Shown here piece by piece: positions 36,474-49,011 of a DNA stretch of 49,166 nt. The first letter of the stretch is position 1. Each line of letters begins with the position of its first letter. The notes below the pieces were generated by a model. It saw only the letters and a program-made list of their open reading frames with translations. It did not search any database and was not told where the DNA came from. Origin of the DNA: Aestuariivirga sp. (lineage in GTDB: Bacteria; Pseudomonadota; Alphaproteobacteria; Rhizobiales; Aestuariivirgaceae); assembly GCF_020252405.1 (NCBI RefSeq), contig NZ_JADCDA010000021.1, positions 1-49,166 of the forward strand. The letters run 5' to 3'. The translations under genes were made by a program, and so were the position numbers.

Positions 36474-37058
36474 TCAGGCGTGGCCTGAATCGCGCGACAG
36501 CATGGCGGGGTCGATCTTCAGCTTGCGCAGCGCCGCGGTGTAGCGCTCATCGAAGCCGATGCCGAAGACGATGTCCTCGTCGGCAGGACAGGTGAGCCAG
36601 CCATTGTGCTGGATCTCGTTCTCGAGCTGGCCCGGCGCCCAGCCGGAATAGCCGAGCGCCAGCACCGCGCGCTGCGGCCCTTCGCCCCTGGCCATGGCGC
36701 GCAGAATGTCCACGGTTGCGGTCAGGGCGATGTTTTCGGTCACCGGCAGGCTCGAATCGGCGGTGAAATAGTCCGACGTGTGCAGCACGAAGCCGCGGCC
36801 CTGTTCCACCGGCCCCCCGAACAGCACGGGCATCTGCATGAGCTCGCCTGGCGGTGCTGGCGCATCTTCGCCCGCCATGTCAAGCTGCGAGAGCAGATCT
36901 CCGAAGCACATCATCGGTGTGATCTTGTTGATGATGATGCCCATCGCGCCCTGTTCCGAATGCGCGCACATGTAGATGACGCTGCGATCGAAACGCGGAT
37001 CGCCAATGCCCGGCATGGCGATCAGCAATTGCCCGTCGAGATAGGGACCCTTGGTCAT
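36474..37058 (-). CDS. YqgE/AlgH family protein
   Basis: A 194-residue member of the UPF0301 (YqgE/AlgH) family. Typical segments are [41 protein letters not shown] and [16 protein letters not shown]. Its function is not firmly known; AlgH was linked to alginate regulation in Pseudomonas. ATG 37058 gives the family start. The in-frame ATG at 37112 lies within a palindromic repeat, whose sequence would add 18 unrelated residues, so it is rejected. Confidence 0.9.
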   Translation of the reverse strand: MTKGPYLDGQLLIAMPGIGDPRFDRSVIYMCAHSEQGAMGIIINKITPMMCFGDLLSQLDMAGEDAPAPPGELMQMPVLFGGPVEQGRGFVLHTSDYFTADSSLPVTENIALTATVDILRAMARGEGPQRAVLALGYSGWAPGQLENEIQHNGWLTCPADEDIVFGIGFDERYTAALRKLKIDPAMLSRDSGHA

Positions 37059-37085
37059 GCCGTTTCCCTTGTGTGGCGCGAAGCA

Positions 37086-37210
37086 TAGAGCATTTTCAGG
37101 CCAAGTGGACACCGGTTGACCGTCAAAAATGCGACCAAATCAAGAGATCGGGCAGGTTTCGATTTCACTGAACCGAAACCTGCGCCAGATCAAAAGCTTG
37201 AGCATGATCT
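37086..37210 (+). repeat. Bipartite palindromic repeat, copy C, with a third dyad
   Basis: The 43-bp core (37090-37132) is followed by GACCAAATCAAGAGA. Next comes a second perfect hairpin, GCAGGTTTCG (37152-37161) with CGAAACCTGC (37174-37183). A third dyad, AGATCA (37187-37192) with TGATCT (37205-37210), follows. It sits in the divergent gap between yqgE and the DsbD-like gene and therefore overlaps the likely promoter region of yqgE. Confidence 0.85.
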
Positions 37211-37336
37211 TACCGCAAGAAGCGCAGCGGGCCGAGGAGGGGAACCGTTTGCAGTGTTGCCTGAAGATCGTGCCGCAGGCCGGCCTGACGCGAAGGTGAT
37301 TGGCGGGGCTTCGCTTTTCTTCCATAAAGAGCCATC

Positions 37337-38089
37337 ATGACGATCCGCCTTGCCTTCGCCGCAGCCCTCGCCCTCGCGCTCCCCGCCGCCGCGGACGGCA
37401 AGCCATGGCGCGTGTCGCTGACCGGCGATCGTTTCGACGGGGCCGCCTGGCATACCGGCGTGCTGATCGAGCTGGCGCCCGGCTGGAAGACCTATTGGCG
37501 CATGCCGGGCGATTCCGGCATTCCGCCGGAATTCACCTGGACGCCCTCGCGGCCCGCCAAGGTCGATGTCCAGTTCCCCGCGCCCGCGCGCCACATCGAC
37601 AAGGGCGGCGAGACCGTCGGCTACCTGCAGGACGTGATCTTCCCCGTCACCGTCACGCCGGAAGGGCCCGGCGCACTGGACCTGAAGCTTGGCCTGTTCT
37701 TCGCCGTATGCAAGGACGTCTGCATTCCCGCCCAGGCCGAGGCCTCGATCTCGCTCGGGCTGGAGCAGCGCGATCCTTTGGGCAGCGCGCGCGTCGAAGC
37801 TGCGCGTTCCGCCGTGCCCGCCGCCGGCCATGCCATCACCAGCGCGGAGATCCTCAGCGACGGCGGCAAGCCCGCGCTCAGGCTCACGCTGACGGAAAGG
37901 CCCGGGGACATTTTCGTGGAAAGCGCCACCACGGCCTATTTCCACGCCCCCGTGCTCTCGGCGGACGGCCGCGAGGCGCGGCTCGCGATCGGCAGCCTCG
38001 CCGATGCCGCCAGGCTCAGGGGCCAGACCGTCACCATCACCTATCTCATCGGCGGCAAGGGCTATGAACAGACCCTGACGCTTCCCTGA
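37337..38089 (+). CDS. Exported DsbD N-terminal-like domain protein
   Basis: A 250-residue protein with a signal peptide (about 1-20) and an immunoglobulin-like DsbD-alpha/DsbC-type domain. The redox-active pair is Cys125 and Cys129 in FFAVCKDVCIPA, the pattern of DsbD N-terminal and ScsB-type domains that pass electrons to periplasmic partners. The membrane and thioredoxin parts of DsbD are absent, so this stand-alone form needs a separate membrane electron donor. The peroxiredoxin gene follows after 28 bp, suggesting a shared redox role. Confidence 0.82.
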   Translation: MTIRLAFAAALALALPAAADGKPWRVSLTGDRFDGAAWHTGVLIELAPGWKTYWRMPGDSGIPPEFTWTPSRPAKVDVQFPAPARHIDKGGETVGYLQDVIFPVTVTPEGPGALDLKLGLFFAVCKDVCIPAQAEASISLGLEQRDPLGSARVEAARSAVPAAGHAITSAEILSDGGKPALRLTLTERPGDIFVESATTAYFHAPVLSADGREARLAIGSLADAARLRGQTVTITYLIGGKGYEQTLTLP

Positions 38090-38117
38090 ACCCGATAAAG
38101 CCAGAAGGACGACAGCC

Positions 38118-38606
38118 ATGACCATCAAGCCGGGCGACAAGCTGCCCAACGTCGAATTCACCGTCACCACCGCCGAGGGGCCGCAAAAGATGCCGGCCGA
38201 CGTGATCTTCGGCGGCCGCAAGGTGGTGCTGTTCGGGCTTCCCGGCGCCTTCACGCCGACCTGCAACATGAACCACCTGCCAGGATTCCTGCTGGCCTGT
38301 GACGACATCAGGGCGCACGGCGTGGACACCATCGCCTGCACCGCGGTGAACGACATCTTCGTGATGAAGGCCTGGGGCAAGTCAACCGGGTCCGAGGGCA
38401 AGATCCTGATGCTGGCGGACGGCAATGGCGAATTCGCCAAGGCTGTGGGCCTCGAGCTTGACCTTGCGGCGGCCGGCATGGGGCTGCGCTCCAGGCGCTA
38501 TGCGATGATCGTCGAGAATGGCGTGGTGAAGACGCTCAACATCGAGACCGAGAAGGGGGTCAATGTCTCTGGTGCGGAGACCATCATGCAGCAGCTGAAG
38601 GCTTGA
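38118..38606 (+). CDS. Peroxiredoxin, Prx5 type
   Basis: A 162-residue thiol peroxidase reducing H2O2 and organic peroxides. The peroxidatic Cys49 is in LPGAFTPTCN, and the C-terminal part has RSRRYAMIVENGVV. Prx5-type enzymes with this layout usually use glutathione/glutaredoxin or a resolving partner. The protein is cytoplasmic, with no signal peptide, unlike its upstream exported neighbour. RBS AGAAGGACG precedes the ATG. Confidence 0.93.
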   Translation: MTIKPGDKLPNVEFTVTTAEGPQKMPADVIFGGRKVVLFGLPGAFTPTCNMNHLPGFLLACDDIRAHGVDTIACTAVNDIFVMKAWGKSTGSEGKILMLADGNGEFAKAVGLELDLAAAGMGLRSRRYAMIVENGVVKTLNIETEKGVNVSGAETIMQQLKA

Positions 38607-38808
38607 TTTCAGCCGATCTTTGCAGCGCGTGCCGGGCCATCGCGTGGTTGGAGGGGGTGATGGGAACTTTCGCCCAGGCCTCGATCGCCATTGCGGCGGA
38701 AGTGCAGCCGCAGGCGACGGCGGATGGCGGGCCGCCGTTCACGCGCGGTGTTCTGAAACGCCATGATTCCTGTCAGAGAAACGGCCCGCCCCCTATAGTC
38801 CCCGCCGC

Positions 38809-40383
38809 ATGATTCGACTGTTCCGACGCCTGGGGCTTCTGCCCGCACCGGTCCGGGGCGCGCTCGCCGCAATGGCCGGCGCGCTCATCGCCTTGGGCTT
38901 GCCGCCGCTCAACGGGTGGCCGCTCGCCTTCATCGGTTTTCCGTTGTTCCTCGCGCTGCTCGATACCGCGAAGCGCTCCAGCTGGCACCGCGGTTTCGGC
39001 CTCGGCTGGGCCTTCGGGCTGGGCTATTTCGCCGTGGCTTTCCACTGGATCGGCTTTGCCTTTTTTGTCGAGGCGGACGCTTATCTGTGGATGATGCCCT
39101 TCATGCTCGGCATCCTGTCCGGCGGAATGGCGATCTACTGGGGTCTCGCCGGGCTTCTTGCCAGGCGCTTCGGCGGCAGCGGGCTGCAGCTGGCGCTCGC
39201 CTTCTCCGCGCTGCTGGCGGCGGCGGAATGGCTGCGCGGCCATCTCTTCACCGGTTTTCCCTGGGCCGCCCCGGGGCTCCTCGTTGATGGCATGGGCGGT
39301 GTCGCACAGGCGGCCTCGGTCATCGGCATGACAGGGCTCACGCTGCTCATCGTGCTGTGGGCGTCGCTGCCCTATGTCTTTCTCTCCGGCGGGCGGCGGC
39401 TGAGTTTGGCGGGCGGGGCCATCCTCCTGCTGCTGCCCGCGCTGTGGGGCTGGGGCGAGTTGCGTCTCGCGGGCGCCACGGACGCCACGGCGCCGGGCGT
39501 CGCCATCCGCATCGTCCAGCCCAACCTGCCGCAGAAAGAGAAATGGCGCGAGGACAATGCCCGCCGGATCTTCGACGACCTCTTGCAGCTGTCGATGCTG
39601 CCCACGGCGGAACGGCCGGACGGCATCGACGGCGTCACCCATCTGATCTGGCCCGAATCGGCGGTGCCCTTCCTGATCGACGAGAGTCCGGTGGCGAAAT
39701 CGGAGCTGAAGCCGCTGCTCGGCGGCCGCACCGCGCTCATCACCGGCGCGGTCCGGGCCAGCCGTGAAGGCGATGGCGCGGAGCCCGCTGCGCACAACAG
39801 CATAATCGTATTCGACGGCATGGCAGAGGTTGCAGCACGCTATGACAAGTGGCGGCTGGTGCCGGGCGGCGAGTTTCTGCCCCTGGCCTGGGCGCTGGAG
39901 CCCCTGGGCTTCCGCCAGGTTGTGCAGACTCCGGGCAGTTTCGTTCCCGGCATCGGCCCGCGCACCGTCATCCTGCCGGGCGGAATCAGGGCCGGCCTCA
40001 CCATCTGCTATGAGGCGATTTTCCCGGACCGGCTGGTGGACGACGCCGACCGGCCCCAGGTGATCGTCAATGTCACGAATGACGGCTGGTTCGGGCGCTC
40101 CACCGGTCCCTGGCAGCACCTGGCACAGGCGCGGCTGCGCACGATCGAGCAGGGGCTGCCCATGATCCGGGCTGCGAACACCGGCATTTCCGCCGTCATC
40201 GACCCTTATGGCCGAATACTGCGGATGTTGCCGCTGATGGAGAAAGGGGTGGTTGATTCTCCGCTGCCGATGGCGATTTCCGTCACAGCCTATGCGCGGA
40301 TGGGCGACTTCTGGTTGCTCTTTTTGACTGTATTTGCAATCAGCCCCGCATTTCTCGCGAGATTTTCGGCCTCGGGGAGATAG
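38809..40383 (+). CDS. lnt: Apolipoprotein N-acyltransferase
   Basis: A 524-residue inner-membrane enzyme that adds the third acyl chain to lipoproteins. About six N-terminal helices (to residue 210) are followed by a nitrilase-fold domain with the catalytic triad Glu283 (WPESAVPF), Lys347 (YDKWRLVPGGEFLP) and Cys400 (ICYEAIFPD), and a final helix near 500-520. A possible -10-like TATAGT lies 12 bp before the ATG, in a 202-bp gap that otherwise shows nothing. Confidence 0.95.
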   Translation: MIRLFRRLGLLPAPVRGALAAMAGALIALGLPPLNGWPLAFIGFPLFLALLDTAKRSSWHRGFGLGWAFGLGYFAVAFHWIGFAFFVEADAYLWMMPFMLGILSGGMAIYWGLAGLLARRFGGSGLQLALAFSALLAAAEWLRGHLFTGFPWAAPGLLVDGMGGVAQAASVIGMTGLTLLIVLWASLPYVFLSGGRRLSLAGGAILLLLPALWGWGELRLAGATDATAPGVAIRIVQPNLPQKEKWREDNARRIFDDLLQLSMLPTAERPDGIDGVTHLIWPESAVPFLIDESPVAKSELKPLLGGRTALITGAVRASREGDGAEPAAHNSIIVFDGMAEVAARYDKWRLVPGGEFLPLAWALEPLGFRQVVQTPGSFVPGIGPRTVILPGGIRAGLTICYEAIFPDRLVDDADRPQVIVNVTNDGWFGRSTGPWQHLAQARLRTIEQGLPMIRAANTGISAVIDPYGRILRMLPLMEKGVVDSPLPMAISVTAYARMGDFWLLFLTVFAISPAFLARFSASGR

Positions 40384-40530
40384 AATGATCAAGGCAGCCT
40401 CTTTTTCGGCGACGCGGCCCGGTTTTGGGGTTAAAGCAATTGCGCGCTATGGTTTTGTAGACTACACGTTGACATGCTTGAGATTTGGCGAGCAACGTAA
40501 TGACTGGCAGCTTTGTTGCAGAACCAGGCA

Positions 40531-40555
40531 TCAGACCGGCAAGCATCAGGTCTGA
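40531..40555 (+). promoter_or_regulatory. Dyad overlapping the ribosome site of the XRE gene
   Basis: TCAGACC (40531-40537) and GGTCTGA (40549-40555) form a perfect 7-bp dyad with an 11-nt spacer. Its right arm runs into the Shine-Dalgarno sequence TGAGGA (40553-40558) of the XRE gene. It could be the regulator's own DNA operator, or an RNA hairpin that masks the ribosome site. A TTGACA at 40469-40474 may be the -35 box, but no good -10 was found at 17 bp. Confidence 0.45.
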
Positions 40556-40562
40556 GGACAAA

Positions 40563-40964
40563 ATGACACGACGCGATCCTAATTACGTAGACGTTCATGT
40601 GGGCAGCCGCATCCGCATGCGCCGCCAGCTCGTTGGCGTGAGCCAGGAGAAGCTGGGCGAATTGCTTGGCATCACCTTCCAGCAGGTCCAGAAGTATGAG
40701 AAGGGCGCCAACCGCATCAGCGCGAGCCGCCTTTATTTCACCGCCAAGATTCTCGGCGTTCCGGTTCAGTTCTTCTTCGAGGAACTGCCGGGCGTGGAGG
40801 AGCGCAGCGGCATGGGCGAGGCCCGCGACGAGGATGCCGTGCTCGCCGCCCTGATGAATGTCGAGGGCGTGACGCTGGCCAAGGCCTTCCGTGACGCCGA
40901 CAGCGTCAACAAACGCAAGCTGATCTCCACCATCGCCCGCGTGATTGCCGAAACCAAGGAGTGA
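40563..40964 (+). CDS. XRE-family helix-turn-helix regulator
   Basis: A 133-residue regulator with a Cro/CI-type HTH (about 15-70; RIRMRRQLVGVSQEKLGELL, then ITFQQVQKYEKGANRISASR) and a helical C-terminal extension. Homologues are common just upstream of metK in Hyphomicrobiales; their target is not known to me. ATG 40563 follows TGAGGA at 4 bp, so a TTG start 78 bp upstream is rejected. Regulation of metK or itself through the adjacent dyad is inferred. Confidence 0.9.
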   Translation: MTRRDPNYVDVHVGSRIRMRRQLVGVSQEKLGELLGITFQQVQKYEKGANRISASRLYFTAKILGVPVQFFFEELPGVEERSGMGEARDEDAVLAALMNVEGVTLAKAFRDADSVNKRKLISTIARVIAETKE

Positions 40965-41061
40965 CTTTGCGGGTCTCCCTTTAGCCGGGGCCGCCTTGAC
41001 CGGCGTCCGCAACGCTGTCAAAAAGCGCGCGGCTTGACGCAAGAGGGGCCCTGAGAATCAC

Positions 41062-42254
<1,193 letters not shown>

Positions 42255-42258
<4 letters not shown>

Positions 42259-42914
42259 TCATCCCGGCCGAAATGCGGTTCCAGTTCTACGGGCGGCGCA
42301 AGGGGAAATCCTTGCGCCGTCATCATTCCGGCCTGATGGACCAGCTGCTGCCGCATCTGCGCGTGGCTCTCGATGATCCGCTGGCGGGCATGGCTGACCG
42401 GCGCTGGCTGGAAATCGGCTTCGGCGGCGGCGAGCACCTTGCCCACCAGGCCGAACTGCATCCGGATGTCTCGTTCATCGGCGCCGAGCCCTTTGTCAAC
42501 GGTGTTGCCAAGATGCTGGCCCTTGTGGAGGAGAAAACCCTCGCCAATGTCCGGATCCACGACGCCGACGCGCGCCCGCTGCTGCAAGCACTGCCCGCGG
42601 CGGGTTTTGAGCGCATATTCCTCCTCTATCCCGACCCCTGGCCCAAGGCGCGCCACAACAAGCGCCGCTTCGTGAGCCCGGAAAATCTCGCGCAGTTCCA
42701 CCGCGTGCTGAAGCCCGGGGGACTGTTCCTCTTTGCCAGCGACTTCGGCGGCTATGTGTCCTGGACGCGCCAGCATGTGGCCGCCCATGGCGGCTTCACG
42801 GAGGAGGGCGATCCGCTTGCGCCATACGAGAACTGGATCGGGACGCGCTACGAGACCAAGGCGCGGCACGAGGGCAGGGGATCGAACTATCTGAGGTTCC
42901 GGCGGAAGGGCTGA
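42255..42914 (+). CDS. trmB: tRNA (guanine-46-N7)-methyltransferase
   Basis: A 219-residue SAM-dependent tRNA methyltransferase. The SAM site is [10 protein letters not shown], and the family motif is [17 protein letters not shown], with the catalytic Asp. [11 protein letters not shown] is the usual start region. GTG 42255 overlaps the metK stop (GTGA); ATG 42273 is an alternative. Placement after metK gives a SAM-making and SAM-using pair. Confidence 0.95.
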
Positions 42915-43014
42915 ACCAAGCTCGAAGCTGGCCTGTCGGCGACCCTCCCGAACGCCCCCAACACCGCCCCTTGCGAAATGGCCTGGAAGCGCGTATGTCC
43001 GGTCCAACTTAGGT

Positions 43015-43078
43015 TCACTCACATAGCCACGAAAGTGGAGATAGGGAGTGGGTCCCGGTCCCGGGGCCCGCTTTTTTT
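43015..43078 (+). ncRNA. Structured leader with attenuator-like terminator upstream of rimP
   Basis: A short hairpin CCAC-GAAA-GTGG with a GNRA-type tetraloop (43027-43038) is followed by a strong GC hairpin. Positions 43049-43059 pair with 43062-43071, with G-U wobbles and a tight loop. A run of seven T residues (43072-43078) follows, ending 19 bp before the rimP ATG. It can act as a transcription terminator or attenuator for the rimP-nusA-infB operon. NusA autocontrol is a reasonable guess. In E. coli a metY tRNA sits here; none is visible in this window. Confidence 0.65.
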
Positions 43079-43097
43079 ATTGCCTGAAAGGGCTTCG

Positions 43098-43706
43098 ATG
43101 ACGACCGAAACGGACACCAGACTGGCCCGCGAGACGGGCCCCGCGCAGCGGGTGGCGGCCCTGTCCGAACCCGTGCTCGCCGGCATGGGCTTCAGGCTCG
43201 TGCGGGTGAAGATGAGCGGCCCCACCCTGCAGATCATGGCGGAGCGGCCGGACGGCACCTTCACCATCGACGACTGCGAGGCGGTCAGCCGCGCCATGTC
43301 GCCCATTCTCGACGTCGAGGATGTGGTCTCCTCGCGCTATCACCTTGAGGTGTCCTCGCCCGGCATCGACCGGCCTCTGGTGCGTCCGTCGGACTTCGAG
43401 TCCTGGGCAGGCCATGAGGTGAAAGTCGAGATGGCCGTGCCGGTCGCCGGCCGCAAGCGCTTCAAGGGAACCCTCGAAGGCTGCCATGAGGGCGAGGTTC
43501 GCCTGTTCATCGAGAACCCGGAAGGGGCATCGAAGGAACCTGTGCTGATCGGCGTGCCCTTCGCCGATATCTCCGATGCCAAGCTTGTTTTGACCGACGC
43601 GCTGATCGCGGCGGCCAAGACCCGCCTGGCGGCCAGGGGCTATGGCGACGGCGCCGAGATCGACGAAGACCAGATTTCGCAGAAAAGGAGCGAAGACAAT
43701 GGCTGA
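43098..43706 (+). CDS. rimP: Ribosome maturation factor RimP
   Basis: A 202-residue factor for 30S subunit maturation. The N-terminal domain has [19 protein letters not shown] and the signature [20 protein letters not shown], followed by a C-terminal Sm-like domain ([11 protein letters not shown]). ATG 43098 follows TGAAAGGG and the leader terminator. Its 3' end overlaps nusA by 8 bp. It is the first gene of the rimP-nusA-ylxR-infB-rbfA operon. Confidence 0.94.
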   Translation: MTTETDTRLARETGPAQRVAALSEPVLAGMGFRLVRVKMSGPTLQIMAERPDGTFTIDDCEAVSRAMSPILDVEDVVSSRYHLEVSSPGIDRPLVRPSDFESWAGHEVKVEMAVPVAGRKRFKGTLEGCHEGEVRLFIENPEGASKEPVLIGVPFADISDAKLVLTDALIAAAKTRLAARGYGDGAEIDEDQISQKRSEDNG

Positions 43707-45297
43707 TTATGGCGTGAGCGCCAACCGGCTCGAACTGCTGCAGATCGCGGACGCCGTGGCGCGCGAGAAGTCGATCGACAAGTCGGTCGTGCTGCATGCG
43801 ATGGAAGAGGCGATCACCAAGGCCGCCAAGGCCCGCTATGGCGCGGAGAACGAGATCGTCGCCGAGATCGATCCGCGCACCGGCGAAACCCGCCTGCAGC
43901 GCCTGCTTCTCGTCGTCGAGGAGGTGGAGAACGAAGCCACCCAGGTCAGCCTGGCCGATGCGCAGCGGAGGAACCCCGCCGCCAACATCGGCGACCAGAT
44001 CGCCGAGAGCCTGCCCCCCATCGAGTTCGGCCGCATTGCCGCGCAGAACGCCAAGCAGGTCATCGTGCAGAAGGTGCGCGATGCCGAGCGCGACCGCATG
44101 TATGCCGAATACAAGGACCGGATCGGCGAGATCGTCCATGGCGCGGTGAAGCGCGTCGAATATGGCAATGTCATCGTCGACCTCGGCCGAGGCGAAGGCA
44201 TCATCCGCCGCGATGAATCGCTGCCGCGCGAAACCTTCCGCCCCGGCGACCGTGTGCGCGCCTATGTCTATGACGTGCGCCGCGAACAGCGCGGGCCCCA
44301 GATCTTCCTGTCGCGCACGCACCCTGAATTCATGGCCCGCCTGTTCGGCCAGGAAGTGCCGGAAATCTATGATGGCGTGGTCGAGGTCGTGTCGGTCGCC
44401 CGTGATCCGGGCAGCCGCGCCAAGATCGCGGTGCGCTCGAAGGACAGTTCCATCGATCCGGTCGGCGCCTGCGTGGGCATGCGCGGCAGCCGCGTCCAGG
44501 CCGTGGTCAACGAGCTGCAGGGCGAGAAGATCGACATCATCCAGTGGACCCAGGACGTGGCCTCCTTCGTGGTGAATGCCCTTGCCCCCGCCGAAGTTTC
44601 CAAGGTCGTCCTCGACGAGGAATCCGAGAGGATCGAGGTGGTGGTGCCGGACGAGCAGCTCTCCCTCGCCATCGGCCGCCGCGGCCAGAACGTGCGGCTG
44701 GCCTCCCAGCTCACCGGCTGGGACATCGACATCATGACGGAAGCCGAGGAGTCGGAGCGCCGCCAGAAGGAATTCGCCGCGCGCACCGAGCTCTTCGTCT
44801 CCGCACTCGACGTCGACGAGACGCTGGCCCAGCTTCTCGCGTCAGAAGGCTTCGCCACGGTCGAGGAGGTGGCCTATGTCGATGCCCGCGAAGTGGCCTC
44901 CATCGAAGGTCTCGACGAGCAGACCGCCGAAGAGCTGCAGAACCGGGCGCGCGAGTTCCTCGACCGCCAGGCCGCCGAGCTCGACGCGCGCCGCGCCGAA
45001 CTGGGCGTGCTCGACGAGCTGAAGGAGATCGAGGGCCTCACCCCCGCCATGCTCGTGGCGCTCGGCGAAGCCGGCCTCAAGTCGATAGAGGATCTCGCCG
45101 GCTGCGACACCGACGAGCTGATCGGCTGGACGGAGCGCAAGGCCGGCGGTGCGGTGAAGCACAAGGGCGCCTTCTCCGACCTTGAGGTCTCCGCCGAAGA
45201 AGCCAATGACCTCATCATGAAAGCCCGCATCCATGCAGGCTGGATCGAGGCGCCGGTGGAACCCGAAACGGAAGAAGAAGGCGGGGTGGAAGCCTGA
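43699..45297 (+). CDS. nusA: Transcription termination/antitermination factor NusA
   Basis: A 532-residue NusA. The domains in order are an RNA-polymerase-binding N-terminal domain (1-125), S1 (about 135-200; [20 protein letters not shown]), KH1 and KH2 (about 205-345; [18 protein letters not shown]), and two C-terminal helix-hairpin-helix repeats with an acidic tail (EPETEEEGG). AAGGAG precedes ATG 43699. The product may bind its own operon leader upstream of rimP. Confidence 0.97.
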   Translation: MADYGVSANRLELLQIADAVAREKSIDKSVVLHAMEEAITKAAKARYGAENEIVAEIDPRTGETRLQRLLLVVEEVENEATQVSLADAQRRNPAANIGDQIAESLPPIEFGRIAAQNAKQVIVQKVRDAERDRMYAEYKDRIGEIVHGAVKRVEYGNVIVDLGRGEGIIRRDESLPRETFRPGDRVRAYVYDVRREQRGPQIFLSRTHPEFMARLFGQEVPEIYDGVVEVVSVARDPGSRAKIAVRSKDSSIDPVGACVGMRGSRVQAVVNELQGEKIDIIQWTQDVASFVVNALAPAEVSKVVLDEESERIEVVVPDEQLSLAIGRRGQNVRLASQLTGWDIDIMTEAEESERRQKEFAARTELFVSALDVDETLAQLLASEGFATVEEVAYVDAREVASIEGLDEQTAEELQNRAREFLDRQAAELDARRAELGVLDELKEIEGLTPAMLVALGEAGLKSIEDLAGCDTDELIGWTERKAGGAVKHKGAFSDLEVSAEEANDLIMKARIHAGWIEAPVEPETEEEGGVEA

Positions 45298-45332
45298 CCG
45301 GGGCCCACGTCAACGGGGAGGCGGACCAGCCC

Positions 45333-45930
45333 TTGGCGGACCGCATGTGCATCGTCACACGCACGGTGAAGGACGAGGCGGAACTGATCCGCTTCGTCCG
45401 CAGCCCGGAAGGCGTGGCCGTGCCCGACCTCGCCCGGAACCTTCCGGGGCGTGGCGTGTGGGTCAGCCTTGACCGCAAGCTGCTGGACCAGGCCATCGCC
45501 AGAAAGCTCTTCGCCAGGGGCTTCGGAGCGGAGACCGCCATCCCGCCCGGTCTCCCCGACATCGTATCGGCGGTCCTCCGTCAGCAGGCGCTGTCGCTGC
45601 TCTCGCTCGCCAAGAAAGCGGGCGAGGCCGTGTCTGGTTTCACCAAGGTCGAGGACATGCTGGGGCGCGGCCGGGCGCGGCTGCTGTTTCATGGAACCGA
45701 TGCCAGGCCGGATGGTTGCCGCAAGCTCGACAAGCTCGCGCAACCCGGAGCCGTCGAAAAGATCGTTCTTTTCGAAATCCGCGAATTGGATTTGGCTTTT
45801 GGCCGCCCAAATGTGGTACATGCTGCCGTTGCCAAGGGAGGGCTTGCCGAAAAGCTCTCCGCAGCCGTGCGCCGGATCGAGACGTTTGCGGGCCGTATGA
45901 CCGGCCCAGCCGAGGACCTGAAGAGAAAAG

Positions 45931-45938
<8 letters not shown>
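45333..45938 (+). CDS. YlxR/DUF448 RNA-binding protein with L7Ae-like domain
   Basis: A 201-residue protein. The N-terminal YlxR fold is marked by [16 protein letters not shown], and [10 protein letters not shown]. The C-terminal half resembles an L7Ae/L30e-type RNA-binding domain ([16 protein letters not shown] and [10 protein letters not shown]). It is placed between nusA and infB as usual. The start is probably TTG 45333 after GGGGAGG, since ATG 45345 would lose residues before CIVTR. It overlaps infB by 8 bp. Confidence 0.88.
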
Positions 45939-48552
<2,614 letters not shown>

Positions 48553-48560
48553 TCCGAGAC

Positions 48561-48944
48561 ATGAGCAAAGCCAGTGCCCCCTCCCAACGCCAGCTGCGCG
48601 CCGGAGAGCTTATCCGCCATGCGCTGGCGGACATCTTCCTGCGCGGCGAATCGGGTGACCCCGATCTCGAGCGGCTGAATCCGACGGTGGTCGAGGTGCA
48701 GATCTCGCCCGACCTCAAGATTGCCACCGCCTTCGTCCGCACGCTCCAGCCCGGCAAGGAGCAGGCGCTGCTCGAAGCTTTGAACCGCAACAGGCGCTAC
48801 ATCCGCGGCCTCGTGGCGCCGAAGCTCGAGATGAGGTTCACGCCGGAGATTCGCTATCGCGTGGATACGGCGCTCGACTACGCCAGCCACATTGACGAGA
48901 TTCTCCGCAGCCCGGAAGTGCAGCGGGACCTGGACAAGAAATAG
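48561..48944 (+). CDS. rbfA: 30S ribosome-binding factor RbfA
   Basis: A 127-residue KH-fold factor for late 16S rRNA 5'-end maturation. Recognised by RQLRAGELIRHALADIF, NPTVVEVQISPDLKIATAFV and APKLEMRFTPEIRYRVDTAL. ATG 48561 lies 8 bp after the infB stop. truB normally follows; here a MITE-like repeat element comes next. Confidence 0.95.
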   Translation: MSKASAPSQRQLRAGELIRHALADIFLRGESGDPDLERLNPTVVEVQISPDLKIATAFVRTLQPGKEQALLEALNRNRRYIRGLVAPKLEMRFTPEIRYRVDTALDYASHIDEILRSPEVQRDLDKK

Positions 48945-48953
48945 ACCACCCCC

Positions 48954-49011
48954 TAGAGCGGCGGGCGGTCAATTGACTCCATTAGAGCGGCGGGCGGTCA
49001 ATTGACTCCAT
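48954..49011. repeat. Tandem 2 x 29-bp direct repeat
   Basis: A 29-bp unit starting TAGAGCGGCGGGCGGTCA and ending GACTCCAT occurs twice without any difference (48954-48982 and 48983-49011), 9 bp after the rbfA stop. The unit contains the left terminal inverted repeat of the downstream element, so one copy is probably a duplicated element end. Confidence 0.93.

Noticed and set aside
36473-36489. Bidirectional terminator between the EAL gene and yqgE
   Set aside because: TTCAGGC/GCCTGAA forms a small hairpin at the convergent ends but has no T-run on either strand and overlaps the yqgE stop codon.
38603-38812. 69-codon small open frame in the prx-lnt gap
   Set aside because: TTG start within the peroxiredoxin stop region, no motif, no ribosome site beyond chance. 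The gap probably holds only the lnt promoter.
40965-41061. SAM riboswitch upstream of metK
   Set aside because: No SAM-II or SAM/SAH-type core could be recognised by eye in the 97-bp leader. A covariance-model search would be decisive.
42915-43048. Initiator tRNA (metY) before rimP, as in E. coli
   Set aside because: No cloverleaf or T-loop consensus is visible in the gap.
48954-49011. Possible CRISPR remnant
   Set aside because: Two 29-bp repeats are directly adjacent without spacers, and no cas genes are near. They are duplicated ends of a repeat element.
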